64,000 nucleotides of DNA from contig JACEVL010000494.1 of assembly GCA_020284085.1 (NCBI GenBank), positions 920,001-984,000 on the forward strand, given 5' to 3'. This DNA comes from Aporrectodea caliginosa. Taxonomy: Eukaryota; Annelida; Clitellata; Crassiclitellata; Lumbricidae. Position numbers and translations under genes: made by a program. The notes beneath the pieces were generated by a model. The model was not told where the DNA came from, did no database searches, and was given only the letters and a program-made list of their open reading frames with translations. Of the stretch, positions 33,248 to 44,834 are shown piece after piece. Each line of letters opens with the position of its first letter. The stretch's first letter is position 1.

Positions 33248-33300
33248 GATGGTGGTGGTGGTGGTGGTGGTGGTGGTGGTGGTGGTGGTGGTGGTGGTGA
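32900..33300 (+). repeat. trinucleotide patches (ATC)n, (GTT)n, (GGT)n and a duplicated palindrome
   Basis: ATC repeats lie at 32903-32970, mixed GATGGT/GCTGAT at 33112-33210, GTT at 33218-33246 and GGT at 33250-33299. Between them CCACCTACGAGTTAACTCGT is present twice (period 43 bp). The first copy is an 18-bp perfect palindrome at 33000-33017. Confidence 0.85.
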
Positions 33301-33301
33301 C

Positions 33302-33420
33302 CAGGGGCGAGTCCAGGGTTGCTAATCCGGCCATGCCTCCCCATTTGATATTTGCTAAGGATGTGACCCCTCCATCACGAAGTAGACGATGATGTCTAGG
33401 CCTACATGATGATGATGGCT
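33302..33420 (+). mobile_element. possible hAT terminus (CAGGGGCGAGTCCAGG)
   Basis: The word CAGGGGCGAGTCCAGG directly after the (GGT)n array looks like a hAT terminal repeat. No opposite end or target duplication was found. Confidence 0.3.
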
Positions 33421-34029
33421 TGGTGTGTGGGTTAAAAGTGTGGTGGCGGTCAATGTGTTAAGGCATTGTGATGGAGGCTGTCACATAAAAAACAATTTCT
33501 ATTGTTGCTTTCTTTGTGTGGTATGTATTATTGTACTACCCCCCTCGGTGCATGGTCTTCAAGTCCTGCTGAATGTTTGCAATGCAACTAGCTGTGTACT
33601 TTTACTTGACTATGGTTGTGTAAAATCTTATTGCATACAGTTGGTAAATGGTTCTCTAAAGAAATTTATCCGATATTATGGGGTGAGCACCCTATTAACT
33701 GGTTGACTTGTTGAAGTATTTGGGTGTGCATGATGTTTACTGTCAATACTTTGAAGCGTGTCTTCTACCATGCATGTAATTGTATTTTGCCTCATACTTC
33801 TAATTTGAATTAGATCAATTATTTACTGCTTTGACCTTATCAGCTAGGCAAGTGAATGAATTGAATGTTTGCTGAAACTCTGTATATCGTCATATTTTTG
33901 TTTCAAGAAATGGGAAATAGTACGTCATTTCTACTTTTCATCAACTGTTGCTATACATAATCTACTGTCTACAATCTACTGTGGACATACTGTTGACATT
34001 AAGCTTAATTTTGAGCTGATTGGCATATC
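33421..34029. other. non-coding, no gene seen
   Basis: A 93-aa Cys-containing ORF (33425-33706) has no family resemblance. Nothing else. Confidence 0.45.
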
Positions 34030-34440
34030 TGGCTGACTGACTGGCTCATCTACAGAATGAACTACTCACCGCATGACTGACTGACTGATTAACCTGCTGA
34101 TTGACCTACTGACCGGCTGACTGACTAACCTATACCGACTAACTGGCTGACCGACTAGCTGACCGACCGACTGACCTACCGACTAACTGGCTGACCTACT
34201 GACTGACCTACCGACTAACTGGCTGACCTACCGACTGACTGACCTACCAACTGACTGACCGGGTGACTGGCCTACCAACTAACTGGCTGACCGATCGACT
34301 AACTGACCTACCGACTGACTGACTGGCTGACCTATCGACCGGCTGGCTAACTGACTGACCAACCGACTGACTGGGCCATACTGGTTTACGTACTGACTGA
34401 CCTACCGACTAACTGGTTTACTGGCTGACCTACCGACCTA
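34030..34440 (+). repeat. degenerate CTGA/CCGA/CTAC tetranucleotide array
   Basis: About 410 bp of four-base units CTGA, CCGA, CTAA and CTAC in composite blocks such as GACCTACCGACTAACTGGCT, repeated several times. Confidence 0.85.
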
Positions 34441-34734
34441 TAATCGATAATTACAACAAGGATGATTGCTCTGCTTTGGTATTCATGAATAAACAAGATG
34501 CCATTCTTCAACTTTATAACAATTTTTTGCCTTTGGCTGTATTGCTTTATTTAGTTTTCTGCCTTGCTGGAATAATAAAAGATGCTAATAAACATGTAAT
34601 CTGTGTTGCAAGCAGTGCAAAATGACTAGAAATGCTTAATAGTCGATCTTTCCAAGCTTCTTAAGTGCTGCGAGAGTATCAACTGTGCACATACTTCCTA
34701 CATACAGTAGACCAACTGTCGTATATGGCAAAAT

Positions 34735-34870
34735 ACAGCTCTGTGTCCTGGGCTCTGCCCTTATACCAGAGGTCCGTGGTTGAACCCCTCCGGCAGCCTC
34801 GTCAGCCTGACGCACAGTGACAGAAGCGCCAGATTCGCCCAGTGAACACCCTGACCCCATGGCAGGGTAA
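34735..34870 (+). mobile_element. tRNA-derived SINE, family B, copy 2
   Basis: CTGTGTCCTGGGCTCTGCCC, TTATACCAGAGGTCCGTGGTTG and AACCCCTCC match the minus-strand copy at 31950-32030. The B-box-like GTGGTTGAACCCC is near 34774. Confidence 0.6.
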
Positions 34871-35440
34871 CCCCATCTGAAGGCGAAAATTTATGAAATC
34901 GCTTTCGTCATAAACACGGATGCAATAAAAATTAAACCGGCGGCAATTGGACCCTGGGGCATCGGGGACTCAAAGACGACAGAAATCTGAACTTACAGGG
35001 TAAAGGAAGATAAGATAAAGCAAGGTACTTGTAAGGTGAGTTAGGTAAGGCGATTATAATACTCTGAAATGGGTACCTTTCTTTACCACTGACATAGGTG
35101 TGGTATATACATTATTGATCATTCTGGATGTCACACCGCATCCCAGTAAAATGGTAAAGCAAGAAACGGTAGAGAAGATAAGCGAAGTAAGAAAGGGTAA
35201 GCTTAAGTTATAGGTAGGTCTAGCCGCCTATGGTAAGGTAATTGACGTTTAATTCTTGTTGAAGCGTAAGCCGTTTTGAACAGGTTTACAATGTTATGCT
35301 TTTATGACACGCCTCATAGAGCGCCATAGTCTTCAACTGCATTAGGCCTATTATTCATCTAAGTACTGAAAGGTTACCATACAATAAAGTAATAAACTTT
35401 CGTCAGATTGTTGCGTTAAATGCATTCTGTGGGCTCTCTC
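34871..35440. other. no gene; many GGTAAG-type words
   Basis: AAGGTA/GGTAAG words recur at 34998-35060 and 35150-35245; otherwise nothing recognised. Confidence 0.45.
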
Positions 35441-35459
35441 GATTCTTCGTGTTCCATCT

Positions 35460-35942
35460 GTTTCATCATCATCATCATCATCAGGATCCATGGGCCGAAG
35501 GCCCGTAGGTGTCCAACGCTTGCATCAGATCCATGGGCCGAGGCCCGTATGGAGTCCAATGCTTGCATTGGATTTCATACGTATTTTTTCTTTACGAACG
35601 GAGTATCTGCACCCATCCGTTCGACCTTCGCACTTCTCCCTTAAAGAGAGTTCCAGGCTTAGGACTGGCTCTGATATCCACTATCTTGTGGTATCAGAGG
35701 CGGCGATTCCGCCCACGTTTGCCAGCTTTTCAGGGTTCCTGCTGAGCCTGTCCACCTCGCGTAGCGCCCCTAGGTGGTACTTCAGCCAAGACCTTCACCA
35801 CTGATGGCATAGCCTCAGCAGGCACTCCCCTACTTACTGTTGCCACCCCCTCACCACGTTGAGGTGTGAGTCGGACTTTGGGAGGGGGTGTTTAGACGGA
35901 GTCTAATCTAATCTAATCTAATCTAATCTAATCTAATCTAAT
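35460..35942 (+). repeat. LINE 3' UTR-like unit with (TCTAA)n tail
   Basis: It begins with (ATC)n, has a tandem pair of 43-44-bp units containing CCATGGGCCGAAGGCCCG (35485-35572), and a unique body. It ends in seven or eight TCTAA/TAATC pentamers at 35899-35942, as in non-LTR elements with short repeat tails. Confidence 0.55.
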
Positions 35943-37013
35943 GATTTCCATATCTTCTATGATTCTATGCAGGCCAGTCGGTCGTTGCTTCTAGCGAAAC
36001 TCTAATCACAAATCATAGTCCGTCGGAAAACCAGGTGGAAATCCGATTGTTCAGAGAATCTTTGTGGTGTAGGCCTATATTGACATAAGTCAAGATACAG
36101 AAAGCAAACGGCTATTAATATAAAAGCTTTTAGTCTATTAGAAGTAGATCTACTAAAATTAATGCAACACTCAGGTAGGTCTATGGCTCGGTTGGCCTTG
36201 CCTCTATCAATTGCCACTTACATCACTTGACGTCTTGCAGAGACTGCGTCTTTCAATCTGTGTACTATCAATGAATGCGGAAACTAAGCGTGTAATCTGA
36301 TAGTACTTTGAAAATTGTCCCAAATTGTCAACGAAATGTGAATACCACAAGGGGTTGCTTTAGACAACTCAGAACTACGCGCACAGGAACCTATAATGGC
36401 TCTGACATGTGTATATACATTCATTCATTCTGAGAATTTATATAGCGCCTCTTCAAGATATCTACTCAGAGGCGCTCTCTGCGCTAGCCTATTATGATGT
36501 TAAGTGTCATTACGAACGAATATATTACATCGGTTAGCAAAACAATACACAGCAAGCTAGAAGAGTCTGTTACTGGCAGGCCCACGCACACGCGTGGAAC
36601 CGACCAACGGTATATACACATGGTACCGGTACATAATATTGGCATGGTATATATATAATATTGGTAGATTGTTATATATATATTATACATAATATATAAT
36701 ATATATTATGTATTATAGAAGAATTAATATATAACAACAATATACCAGTGTATACATGTATATAGAGATATATTACAAATTTAACATTATTCCTTGTTTA
36801 TCTTTTAATAGTATTATTAATATTTAGTACTAGTTAGTAGTTATTTGTTTATATAAGGAGTCTTGTTTAAGTGTTTTAGTTCAAATGTCTTCTTTCAATC
36901 CATTACACAAACTAACAATGCTAGGTTCTAGTGAGTAACGTGTTTTGTTGACAATATAACCGGCTGAGCTAAAAAAAAAGTTCTCTCACACGGAAGTGAA
37001 GTGGCAGGCATGT
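35943..37013. other. no gene; one minus-strand LINE tail; AT-rich DNA
   Basis: At 36422-36480 the word TTTATATAGCGCCTCTTCAAG followed by CTCAGAGGCGCTCTCTGCGC is a minus-strand LINE 3' end, recurring at 49612. 36640-36780 is TA-rich. Confidence 0.5.
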
Positions 37014-37379
37014 ACAGAACAGTTTGGGTGGTCTTCGATCAATCGTTAAAAATAAATTTAATCGCTAAAATTAATTAACGATTAATCGATTAATTAATCG
37101 TTAACTTCCGCAACCCTAAATAATACCGGACCTATTCCTGTAATATCAGCAGCCTACTGCTAGTGCACATCTTGTTTAGCTTAAAAGCACTCATCATCTA
37201 CTGACACTTCTTCCGCAACTCCACTGGCTTCCTGTCTCAAGGCTAACTGATTATCAACTAGCAACTATTAACCTCTAGACTGCGGAAGTTGACGATTAAT
37301 TAATCAATTAATCGTTAATTAATTTTAACGATTAAATTTATTTTTAACGATTAATCGAAAACCACCCAAATTGTTCTGT
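37014..37379. mobile_element. 99-bp inverted repeat, foldback/MITE-like
   Basis: Arms 37014-37112 and 37281-37379 match at about 93 of 99 positions. The arms contain ATTAATCGATTAATTAATCG-type sequence, and the inner ends read TGCGGAAGTT. The left arm is preceded (minus strand) by TAGGGTTGCGGAAGTTAACG, a hAT-like terminus. The pair may be two head-to-head copies of one element or a single foldback element. Confidence 0.75.
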
Positions 37380-38150
37380 TATATCATAATTCAACATTCG
37401 ATCGTTAATTGATTTGACTGATTATAACGTCCATATCCTATTACACAATCCATTGTTTCTAAAGCATGCCTACTCAATCATTGTGGGCAAGGCCATTGGT
37501 TAGCCTGCTTTAGTTCGGCCTCACCCATGGTGTTTGGCACAGCATCCCTTTATCTATATAAGGTAGCTGCTTCGTCGATTTCATCCTTCAAGCGGCAGCT
37601 TAAAGCTTTTTATTTCATGAATTCATCGGTCACTTCTTAGTTTAGCTCCTTCGCGTCCACGATCTCCTTCTCCCAAGAGGACCAAGACCCTGCTGCCCTT
37701 GTCTCTGATTCAAGTTTCAACGTCTGTTATGTCGATCTTCATTCACAGTTCATCATTCTTCACCACGGTTCGCAGTTCAACTAATTTGTCTTGACACATG
37801 AGTCCACTGATAAAGATGATCATTGACAACGATTATGAAAGTGGCTACAATGAAATATGATGACAGCGACGATGAAGACGACGACGACGACGACGATGTT
37901 TCTGATAAAGTGATTTGGAAGTGGTTGCCAGAAGATTTATCCGTTTGTTGATGTCAGCTTCCACTGAATAGCGTTGATCTCTCGTTGGCCGTCGTCCTTC
38001 AAATGTCTTCAGAGGGAACATTATTTCAGGGTGTAATACGCAGCAGCTAATGCAGCCGAGACTTTCATGTAAACTGGGACATCTAAACTTCAGCAGTATC
38101 ATCTAAAGCTGAGATCTTTGATGGCCAGGCAGCCTGTTGTCTCTCTGCCT
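37380..38150. other. non-coding, no gene seen
   Basis: A GAC/GAT-rich patch at about 37862-37900. The words around 37180-37260 and 37500-37700 (CTTCCGCAACTCCACTGGCTTCC; TTCAAGCGGCAGCTTAAAGC) could be decayed LINE ORF2, but this is not firm. Confidence 0.4.
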
Positions 38151-38880
38151 GCCTTCCCGTCTGTCTGTCTACCTGTCTGTCTGTCCGTCTGTCTGTGTGT
38201 CTGTCTGTCGCCTGTACGGTCGTGGGAATTCAGAATCAGTGGATGGAAGTTCGAGTGGGACTTTAGTTCGGGCGGTATACAGAGTTTACAGACGCAATAA
38301 AGTACCCGACTCCGTTGTTTCGGAGGTGCATTGGTTATGCGACAGAGAGGAGGAGGAGGAGGAGGAGGAGGAGGAGGAGAAGAAGGAGGAGGGGATGACG
38401 ATGAAAGAAAAATGATGTTTAAGAGGAAGTAGGCGTTGGCGAAGAGAAAGGAAGATGTGAGTGAGGATGAGGAAGTCAACAAAGATAACAAATGAGAGAA
38501 AGGAGGAGGAGAGAAGGAGGAGAGGGAATAGAAAGACAATAAGAAGACGAAGGGTGAAAATGAAAAAAGGAAGGATAAGTAATGACTATGAGAAAGAGAA
38601 GAATAAGAAGAAAGAACCTGGGCGAAGAGAAGAAGAATTGGAGAAGGAGGAGGAAAGTGAGGAGCATGTGAAGAATGAGAAGGAGATGAAATAAGAAAAG
38701 GAAAAGGAAAAGAAGGTGGAATGAATAGGGAAACAGGACGAGGAGTAGGAGGAGAAGAAGAATAAGAAGAAAAAGAACAACAGCATCATTAACAACAACA
38801 ACAACAACAACAAAAGACGTGGAAGAAGAAAGTTGGAAAGACATTATAGTGAACAAAGAGGATATTTATAGAAAAGAATT
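38150..38880 (+). repeat. (CTGT)n patch and long polypurine tract
   Basis: CTGT repeats at 38159-38212. From 38345 to about 38880 the plus strand is almost entirely A and G (GGA, GAA, AAG triplets; AAC at 38790-38812). ORFs are composition artefacts. Confidence 0.85.
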
Positions 38881-39372
38881 AGGATAGAACAAAAGCAGAA
38901 AGAAAACACGCTCCAGCTCAGAATCTGCAGCATCCGACGCCATCCGTCATACCGGTGATCCGTTCCTACAAATCCACCTTCAAATAAAGGCACCGTTACA
39001 GAAGTTTTCTGTTGCGATATTAAATCGTTTCGGCTGTACAGTAAATTTCTCAGCTGATGAGTTGCTGATTATAGGTCATTGACACGATATAATCATCTTA
39101 TCGTAAAAAAGTCAGACTGTGGCCTTTAAAAACCAGGCACCGAACATATGTAAGTCATTTGGATGTGTTTCACTAGACACTGAACAGACACACAGTACAG
39201 ATGCGTGTGGCCCTCTCGGCTCAGATATCTCGTCGTTATACTGTGCAAACATCTATTCCACATAATATAAGCATCTTAATTCAACCTCTTCAGTTTGGTG
39301 GAGCTCTTGTTTGACCCATCCATAACTTAGCGATTCTGTGATAAACAGGTGGACTTATGTAACACGTTTATG
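38881..39372. other. non-coding, no gene seen
   Basis: Nothing recognised. Confidence 0.5.
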
Positions 39373-39806
39373 CCTGAGACCAGGGATGGGCCGATTATCC
39401 GTATCGGTGATATCCGAATAACAAAAAGTAATATTTTTGACCAGCAACAATTTCTTCGTTCATTAATAAAGAAATAGTAACCTGTTTTGGCGACCTCCTG
39501 CTGTAATCTTAAATCTTTAATTAATTGAAATTCCATGTAAATAATAAAATTGTTACTCGACGTGTCAACAAAATGGTGGACAGTCAGGCTTTTTTCCACG
39601 CGGTTCCAAACTTTCAAATGTTAATTTCTTTTAAATAGTTCAGTGTATAAACTCTCGTTGGAATTACATCTCGCGAGAATATACTAGATTTTGTTTTCGT
39701 TTCTGTTTTATTAACTATTCGGATCGGAATCGGCGAAAATAGCAGGCCAACTATCCGGAATCGGAAATCGGTAAAAAATGCCAATCGGTTCATCCCTACC
39801 TGAGAC
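39373..39806 (+). mobile_element. hAT MITE, 418 bp, with perfect 8-bp TSD
   Basis: Element 39381-39798. Its ends are CAGGGATGGGCCGATTATCCG and, inward from the right, TAGGGATGAACCGATTGGCA. Perfect target duplications CCTGAGAC lie at 39373-39380 and 39799-39806. Subterminal CGGTATCGGATATCCG-like and ATTCCGATTTCCGAT words recur. No transposase, so a non-autonomous MITE. Confidence 0.93.
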
Positions 39807-39829
39807 ACATCATGCATGCATGCAGGTAT

Positions 39830-39843
39830 GTATTGTATGTATG

Positions 39844-39875
<32 letters not shown>

Positions 39876-40070
39876 TGTATGTATGTATGTATGTATGTAT
39901 GTATGTATGCATGCATGCATGCATGCATGTATGTAGCCTATGTGTCGTATGTATGTATGTATGTAACTATGTATGTATGTACGTATGCAATTATGCATGT
40001 ATGTATACATGTACGAATGCATGAATGTATGAATGTATGTATGCATGTTATACAGCACATCACAATACAA
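39830..40070 (+). repeat. (ATGT)n tetranucleotide array
   Basis: ATGT repeats with ATGC interruptions directly follow the hAT MITE; Tyr/Val/Cys/Met-type ORFs are artefacts. Confidence 0.9.
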
Positions 40071-40462
40071 TACAAAGCAACCAAATGTAATAGGGCCAAA
40101 TGGTATGAATTAGTTTCGATATTCATTGCTGATAGTCGTCTCCTCACCACATGTTATCGATTCTGGTTTGTAGTGTCAGTTACGGTCGACCAGTGGAATT
40201 CCTGACTGTTTGACCCGACCTCTTTGAACTTTGACCTATCCCACAACATCAGGTATCCAGCAAACATCCAAGCTAACAACCTGAGAGGTACCACCCGAAT
40301 TGTCAGTCCATTTCTAAATGCCTTAAGCCACAACGTCTCCAAGAAAGTTGAATATATATATAGATAAACACAAACAGACATGCACTGACATGCGTGTATA
40401 TATATATATACATAGATATAACGCATACTTATAACGTGTACATAATATGGTTGCAAAGAATT

Positions 40463-40493
<31 letters not shown>

Positions 40494-41671
40494 TCCTGTG
40501 TGTACTGAAATACAATATATGACTGCTTATATATTATGTGTATGCATAATGTGTTAAAGAGAGCGGATAGCGCTATGAACTGAGAAGCTATAACTGGTAA
40601 AATTAACGCATTTTTCAGACGATATTGGGCCAAGTCAATAAGATCCGATAACCCGTAACAAAATCTGAACCTAACCCTCTCCGGAGGGTGACGTGCCAGG
40701 GCGACCGGACGGTCTCAAGTTCCGAACCCTCCCTCCCTCCACGAACCCACCCACACCCAACCGCTTAAGCATGCAGACGAAGGCACGCAGAGCCTGCACG
40801 CCCTGTTATAGGTAGTGCACTCTAAATGTGGCTCTTCAAATATGCTGTCTGCACAGAGCAGGCACTGATTTTAAATGCTCCACTGGTGTGTCAGCCCCAG
40901 GCCACCACATAAGATTTTCTTCCGGAGGTTGTTGCCAATTCTTCTCGTATTCCCTTCTTGGTTTCCGACTGGACTATGTAATGTAATGTAATGTAACAAA
41001 ACATTTATAAAGCGCCACTTAAGAGTCTCTCAGAAGCGCTCAACACGTGGCCATCAAACAGCTGAAAAATGCGTGTTTAAGAGTTTAGAGAAAACCATAT
41101 AGCCGCGTGCAGCACGCACAGACGGCGGAAGAGCGTTCCAGATCCACTGAGCATTCATGAGACTGGAATTTGGCTTGCACTACGATTTAACTTTATTATG
41201 ACCATCGATTTTGAGCAATATTACAGAAACGCCATATCTTATTTTGGATTAGAAGCCTGGATTAAGAAGGAAGAGGTCGACGTTATTCGTCTTCGGCGCG
41301 ATACGTCGTTGTTAAACGGAAACTACCGACACCAACCGAAGTGGTTTGCATGAATGCTCAGTGGAATCTAACGTAGACGGTGTCGTTGATTAGGTTCTAT
41401 GGAAGCGGTACTACATAAGTTATAAATAACAATTATTACTTAGTAGCCTTCAAGTAAATTAAGGCACAAGTGTTTCACAGCGGAATGAGTAGCTGAGGCG
41501 TCTGTTTAAGCTCTTCAACAAATATATCCCATTCACTCCAACAAAATATCCTACCAAACCAAATAAATATAGCCGACCCACTCTAATAAATAGCCTACCC
41601 TCTCCGATCGATATATAGTCTACCCACTTCAACAGATTTCGTCAGCGGCGACTATTCTAGTTTCCAGATTG
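40071..41671. other. no gene; minus-strand LINE tail at 40960-41070
   Basis: At 40975-41070 the plus strand shows ATGTA pentamers, then ACATTTATAAAGCGCCACTT and CTCAGAAGCGCTCAACACG. Read on the minus strand this is a LINE 3' end with a (TTACA)n tail. TA repeats at 40461-40488. Nothing else. Confidence 0.55.
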
Positions 41672-41860
41672 CCGTTCGTTTGTTGATAGACTTTCTTTTA
41701 AATGACTTCACATCATTTGGACTGGCACAGTGCTATGTGAAGTTCTCAAGGCGCTATATTAAGTGTTTTCATACAAACATACATGCTATACATACATACA
41801 TGAATACATACATATGCACATGCGCACATAAACACGTATACACACAAGACACAACTAGCG
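41672..41860 (+). repeat. LINE 3' end with CATA tail
   Basis: Related to the copy at 9440: ATGACTTCACATCATTTGG, then TCAAGGCGCTATATTAAGTG and ACATACATGC repeats. Confidence 0.6.
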
Positions 41861-42034
41861 TCTAGTTGACATTTAAAAGAGAGCCCTCACCCCGTCTCCT
41901 GCCCAACTGATCTCTCGCCTTCCACCCTGCTCTCTTCCACTTCTCGTCATGTTCATCGTTATGTTTATGCTCCATCCACTCCTTCTCTTTCCTCGTCTTC
42001 CTCCCTTTACTCTCCCTCCTCCCTCCACTCACTC

Positions 42035-42042
42035 TCTCTCAC

Positions 42043-42112
<70 letters not shown>
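42035..42112 (+). repeat. (CT)n dinucleotide run
   Basis: About 70 bp of CT, within a longer pyrimidine-rich stretch from 41885. Confidence 0.95.
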
Positions 42113-42114
<2 letters not shown>

Positions 42115-42261
42115 ACCCATTGACCCTGTCATCAGAGACGCTCCTTATCCCCTTACCCAAAGAAGGTCATTTTGTCTCGATTCTGTGTCCATATGGTCGG
42201 CAAATCCCCCCACCCGTTTTTCCTCCCTCCCTCACTCCTTCCTCCTTCCTCCGTCCCTCCC

Positions 42262-42816
42262 TCCATCCATCCATCCATCCATCCATTCATTCATCGATTC
42301 ATCCATCCATCCATCCATCCATCCATCCATCCATCCATCCATCCATCCATCCATCCATCCATCCATCCATCCATCCATCCATCCATCCATCCATCCATCC
42401 ATCATCCATCCATCCATCCATCCATCCATCCATCCATCCATCCATCCATCATCCATCCATCCATCCATCCATCCATCCATCCATCCATCCATCCATCCAT
42501 CCATCCATCCATCCATCCATCCATCCATCCATCCATCCATCCATCCATCCATCCATCCATCCATCCATCCATCCATCCATCCATCCATCCATCCATCCAT
42601 CCATCCATCCATCCATCCATCCATCCATCCATCCATCCATCCATCCATCCATCCATCCATCCATCCATCCATCCATCCATCCATCCATCCATCCATCCAT
42701 CCATCCATCCATCCATCCATCCATCCATCCATCCATCCATCCATCCATCCATCCATCCATCCATCCATCCATCCATCCATCCATCCATCCATCCATCCAT
42801 CCATCCATCCATCCAT
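42262..42816 (+). repeat. (CCAT)n tetranucleotide array, 555 bp
   Basis: It has an interrupted start (TTCATTCATCGATTC near 42286-42300), two 3-bp units (ATC) at about 42403 and 42450, then 364 bp of pure repeat. It is the reverse-complement repeat type of the array at 28956. Confidence 0.97.
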
Positions 42817-42972
42817 ACAAATGTATATACGATTGCAAACATGACAGCCGTTAACATTCTCGTAATTCATGACGAGTAATAAGTAGAATAGTAGATCATC
42901 GAAGTTTAAATTGCCGTAGACAGCAATAAATTTCATCCAACTGCGCAAGTATCTGCTGACTTTATCAATAGT

Positions 42973-43075
<103 letters not shown>

Positions 43076-43079
43076 GACT

Positions 43080-43986
43080 TATACAATGGCTACTCTGAGA
43101 TGTCTCCACTCTATAATCATCTTACATGTATATATAATATATACATATATATATTATATACATATATATATATAAGACGACCTCTAATAAAATGGTAAAT
43201 TATATGTAGGCCTGTATAGGGCTCTCCTTTGCATGTGCAGTTGTGCACTTCCAAATCTAAGATATACAAATATACATATCATATATGCATAACAAATATA
43301 TACTCAGTTTTATGTACACAGATGTGTCATGTACAAACATACATACGTAAGCGCATATATCTACAGATTATAGCCTACGTAGGCAAAAATATTAAGGTAT
43401 CGAGTGTCACCCCATCCGGAGGGTTGCGGAGTCTGGCTGCTATAAGATATCTGTGGCGCTGCCTTGGTGCACATCGGCGCTTGTCCCCAGCATCAGCATC
43501 AGCAACTGGCAGCAGCAGGCAACTGGCATCCTCCTCAGCTGTTGTCGAGGTGCTGCATAGTTGAGAAGTTGTTCGGCTGTCTTATACGACGTTTGCTTCT
43601 TCAGAGGGTGATACTAGCGTTCTCCATCGGTCGTCGTGATCTGGGTCTTGGGTTGACGTGTGGGTTGACAGCTTAACATCCGGCTGCAACAGTCCGACAA
43701 TTCGTTTGGAGAAGGTAAGGAGGCAGGGCGTCTGTTTGGGAACACAGCATCAGAGGTTCGAATCCAGGTAGAATGTTAATTAATGGGATTTAAATTTTAA
43801 TGTGATGCAACATATAATAATATATAACAGAGACCAACTGATGAATCAATTCGTGACTATCATCAGTTCATGGCACCAACCGCCAGGTGGCGAGGGGTGC
43901 AGCTGATTGCTCTCCATTCTGTTCTGTCGTGAGTGAAGTGTATTTCCATTCGTACGAATTTAAATCCCAGTAAATAACATTATACA
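43080..43986. other. no gene; one tRNA-like B box
   Basis: GGAGGCAGGGCGTCTGTTTG and AGAGGTTCGAATCCAGG at about 43719-43770 look like a decayed tRNA-derived SINE on the plus strand. Nothing else was identified. Confidence 0.4.
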
Positions 43987-44834
43987 TAGGGTTGCCAGAC
44001 GTCCGGCAAAAGGAGGACATGTCCTCCTTTTTGGCCTCATGTCCTCCGTCCGGCAGGCAAAGCTAAAAACATGGAAAATGTCCGGCTTTTTGTTTGTTTG
44101 CTGTTTTGGGACTAATTGGGCTATTGGCTATTATTTGTGGCAGTTTTTACCAACTTTACACGTACGTGTTGTCCCTAAGTTCCCTTAAACTTTGGGCTAC
44201 AGGGCGAACAGTCCAATCCGATTACTTATTTATACTTTCCTGCAGCTATATTTTCCAGACGTTTCTAATCCATTATATGAATAATGTTATAATGTATCTA
44301 TGGACTATCTATAGAGACTATGGCCAAAGTGCTCATTTTTTATTCTGGGTAGCAGAGCAGCGTCTGTGGTTTTTACATTAGTAATTTTTGACGCTTTCAG
44401 ATTAAAATGGCTACTACTACGAAGTAAGTAGGTTCTTTATTGAACGGCATGCAAACGCAGCCAGTCCTATAAGAGAAAAATTCAAATTCTCAGACACTTT
44501 GAAAACTATAAGTATCCGTGATTCGCTATCAAATCTTGTTAGAACTGCTATGAGTATGTCGTTGGTAACGAGGATTTGCTGCGGAGAGGTGGCTCCTCAG
44601 AGAAATGTGCTTAATCAAGAAAGTACGATTGATTGCCTAAATAAATACTTTAGAACATTAGAAAGCCTAAACTGATTTTATATGCAGTTTTCAATGTGAC
44701 TTTGTTTCTTGATAACAGTACTTAGAAGACCTCTGACACCTGACACCGCAGTGAAACATTCAATGTGTCCTCCTTTGTCCTCCTTTCCGGCTCTGTTTGT
44801 CCTCCTTTGGCTACCCATGTATCTGGCAACCCTA
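43987..44834 (+). mobile_element. TIR DNA element, 848 bp, non-autonomous
   Basis: Left end TAGGGTTGCCAGACGTCCGG; right end, read inward, TAGGGTTGCCAGATACATGG, with 13 perfect terminal bases. GTCCTCCTTT and GGAGGACA words cluster just inside both ends, including a 24-bp perfect palindrome at 44008-44031. No transposase was recognised and no clean 8-bp target duplication was found. A TTATAC word lies next to both ends but not flush. Confidence 0.75.
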
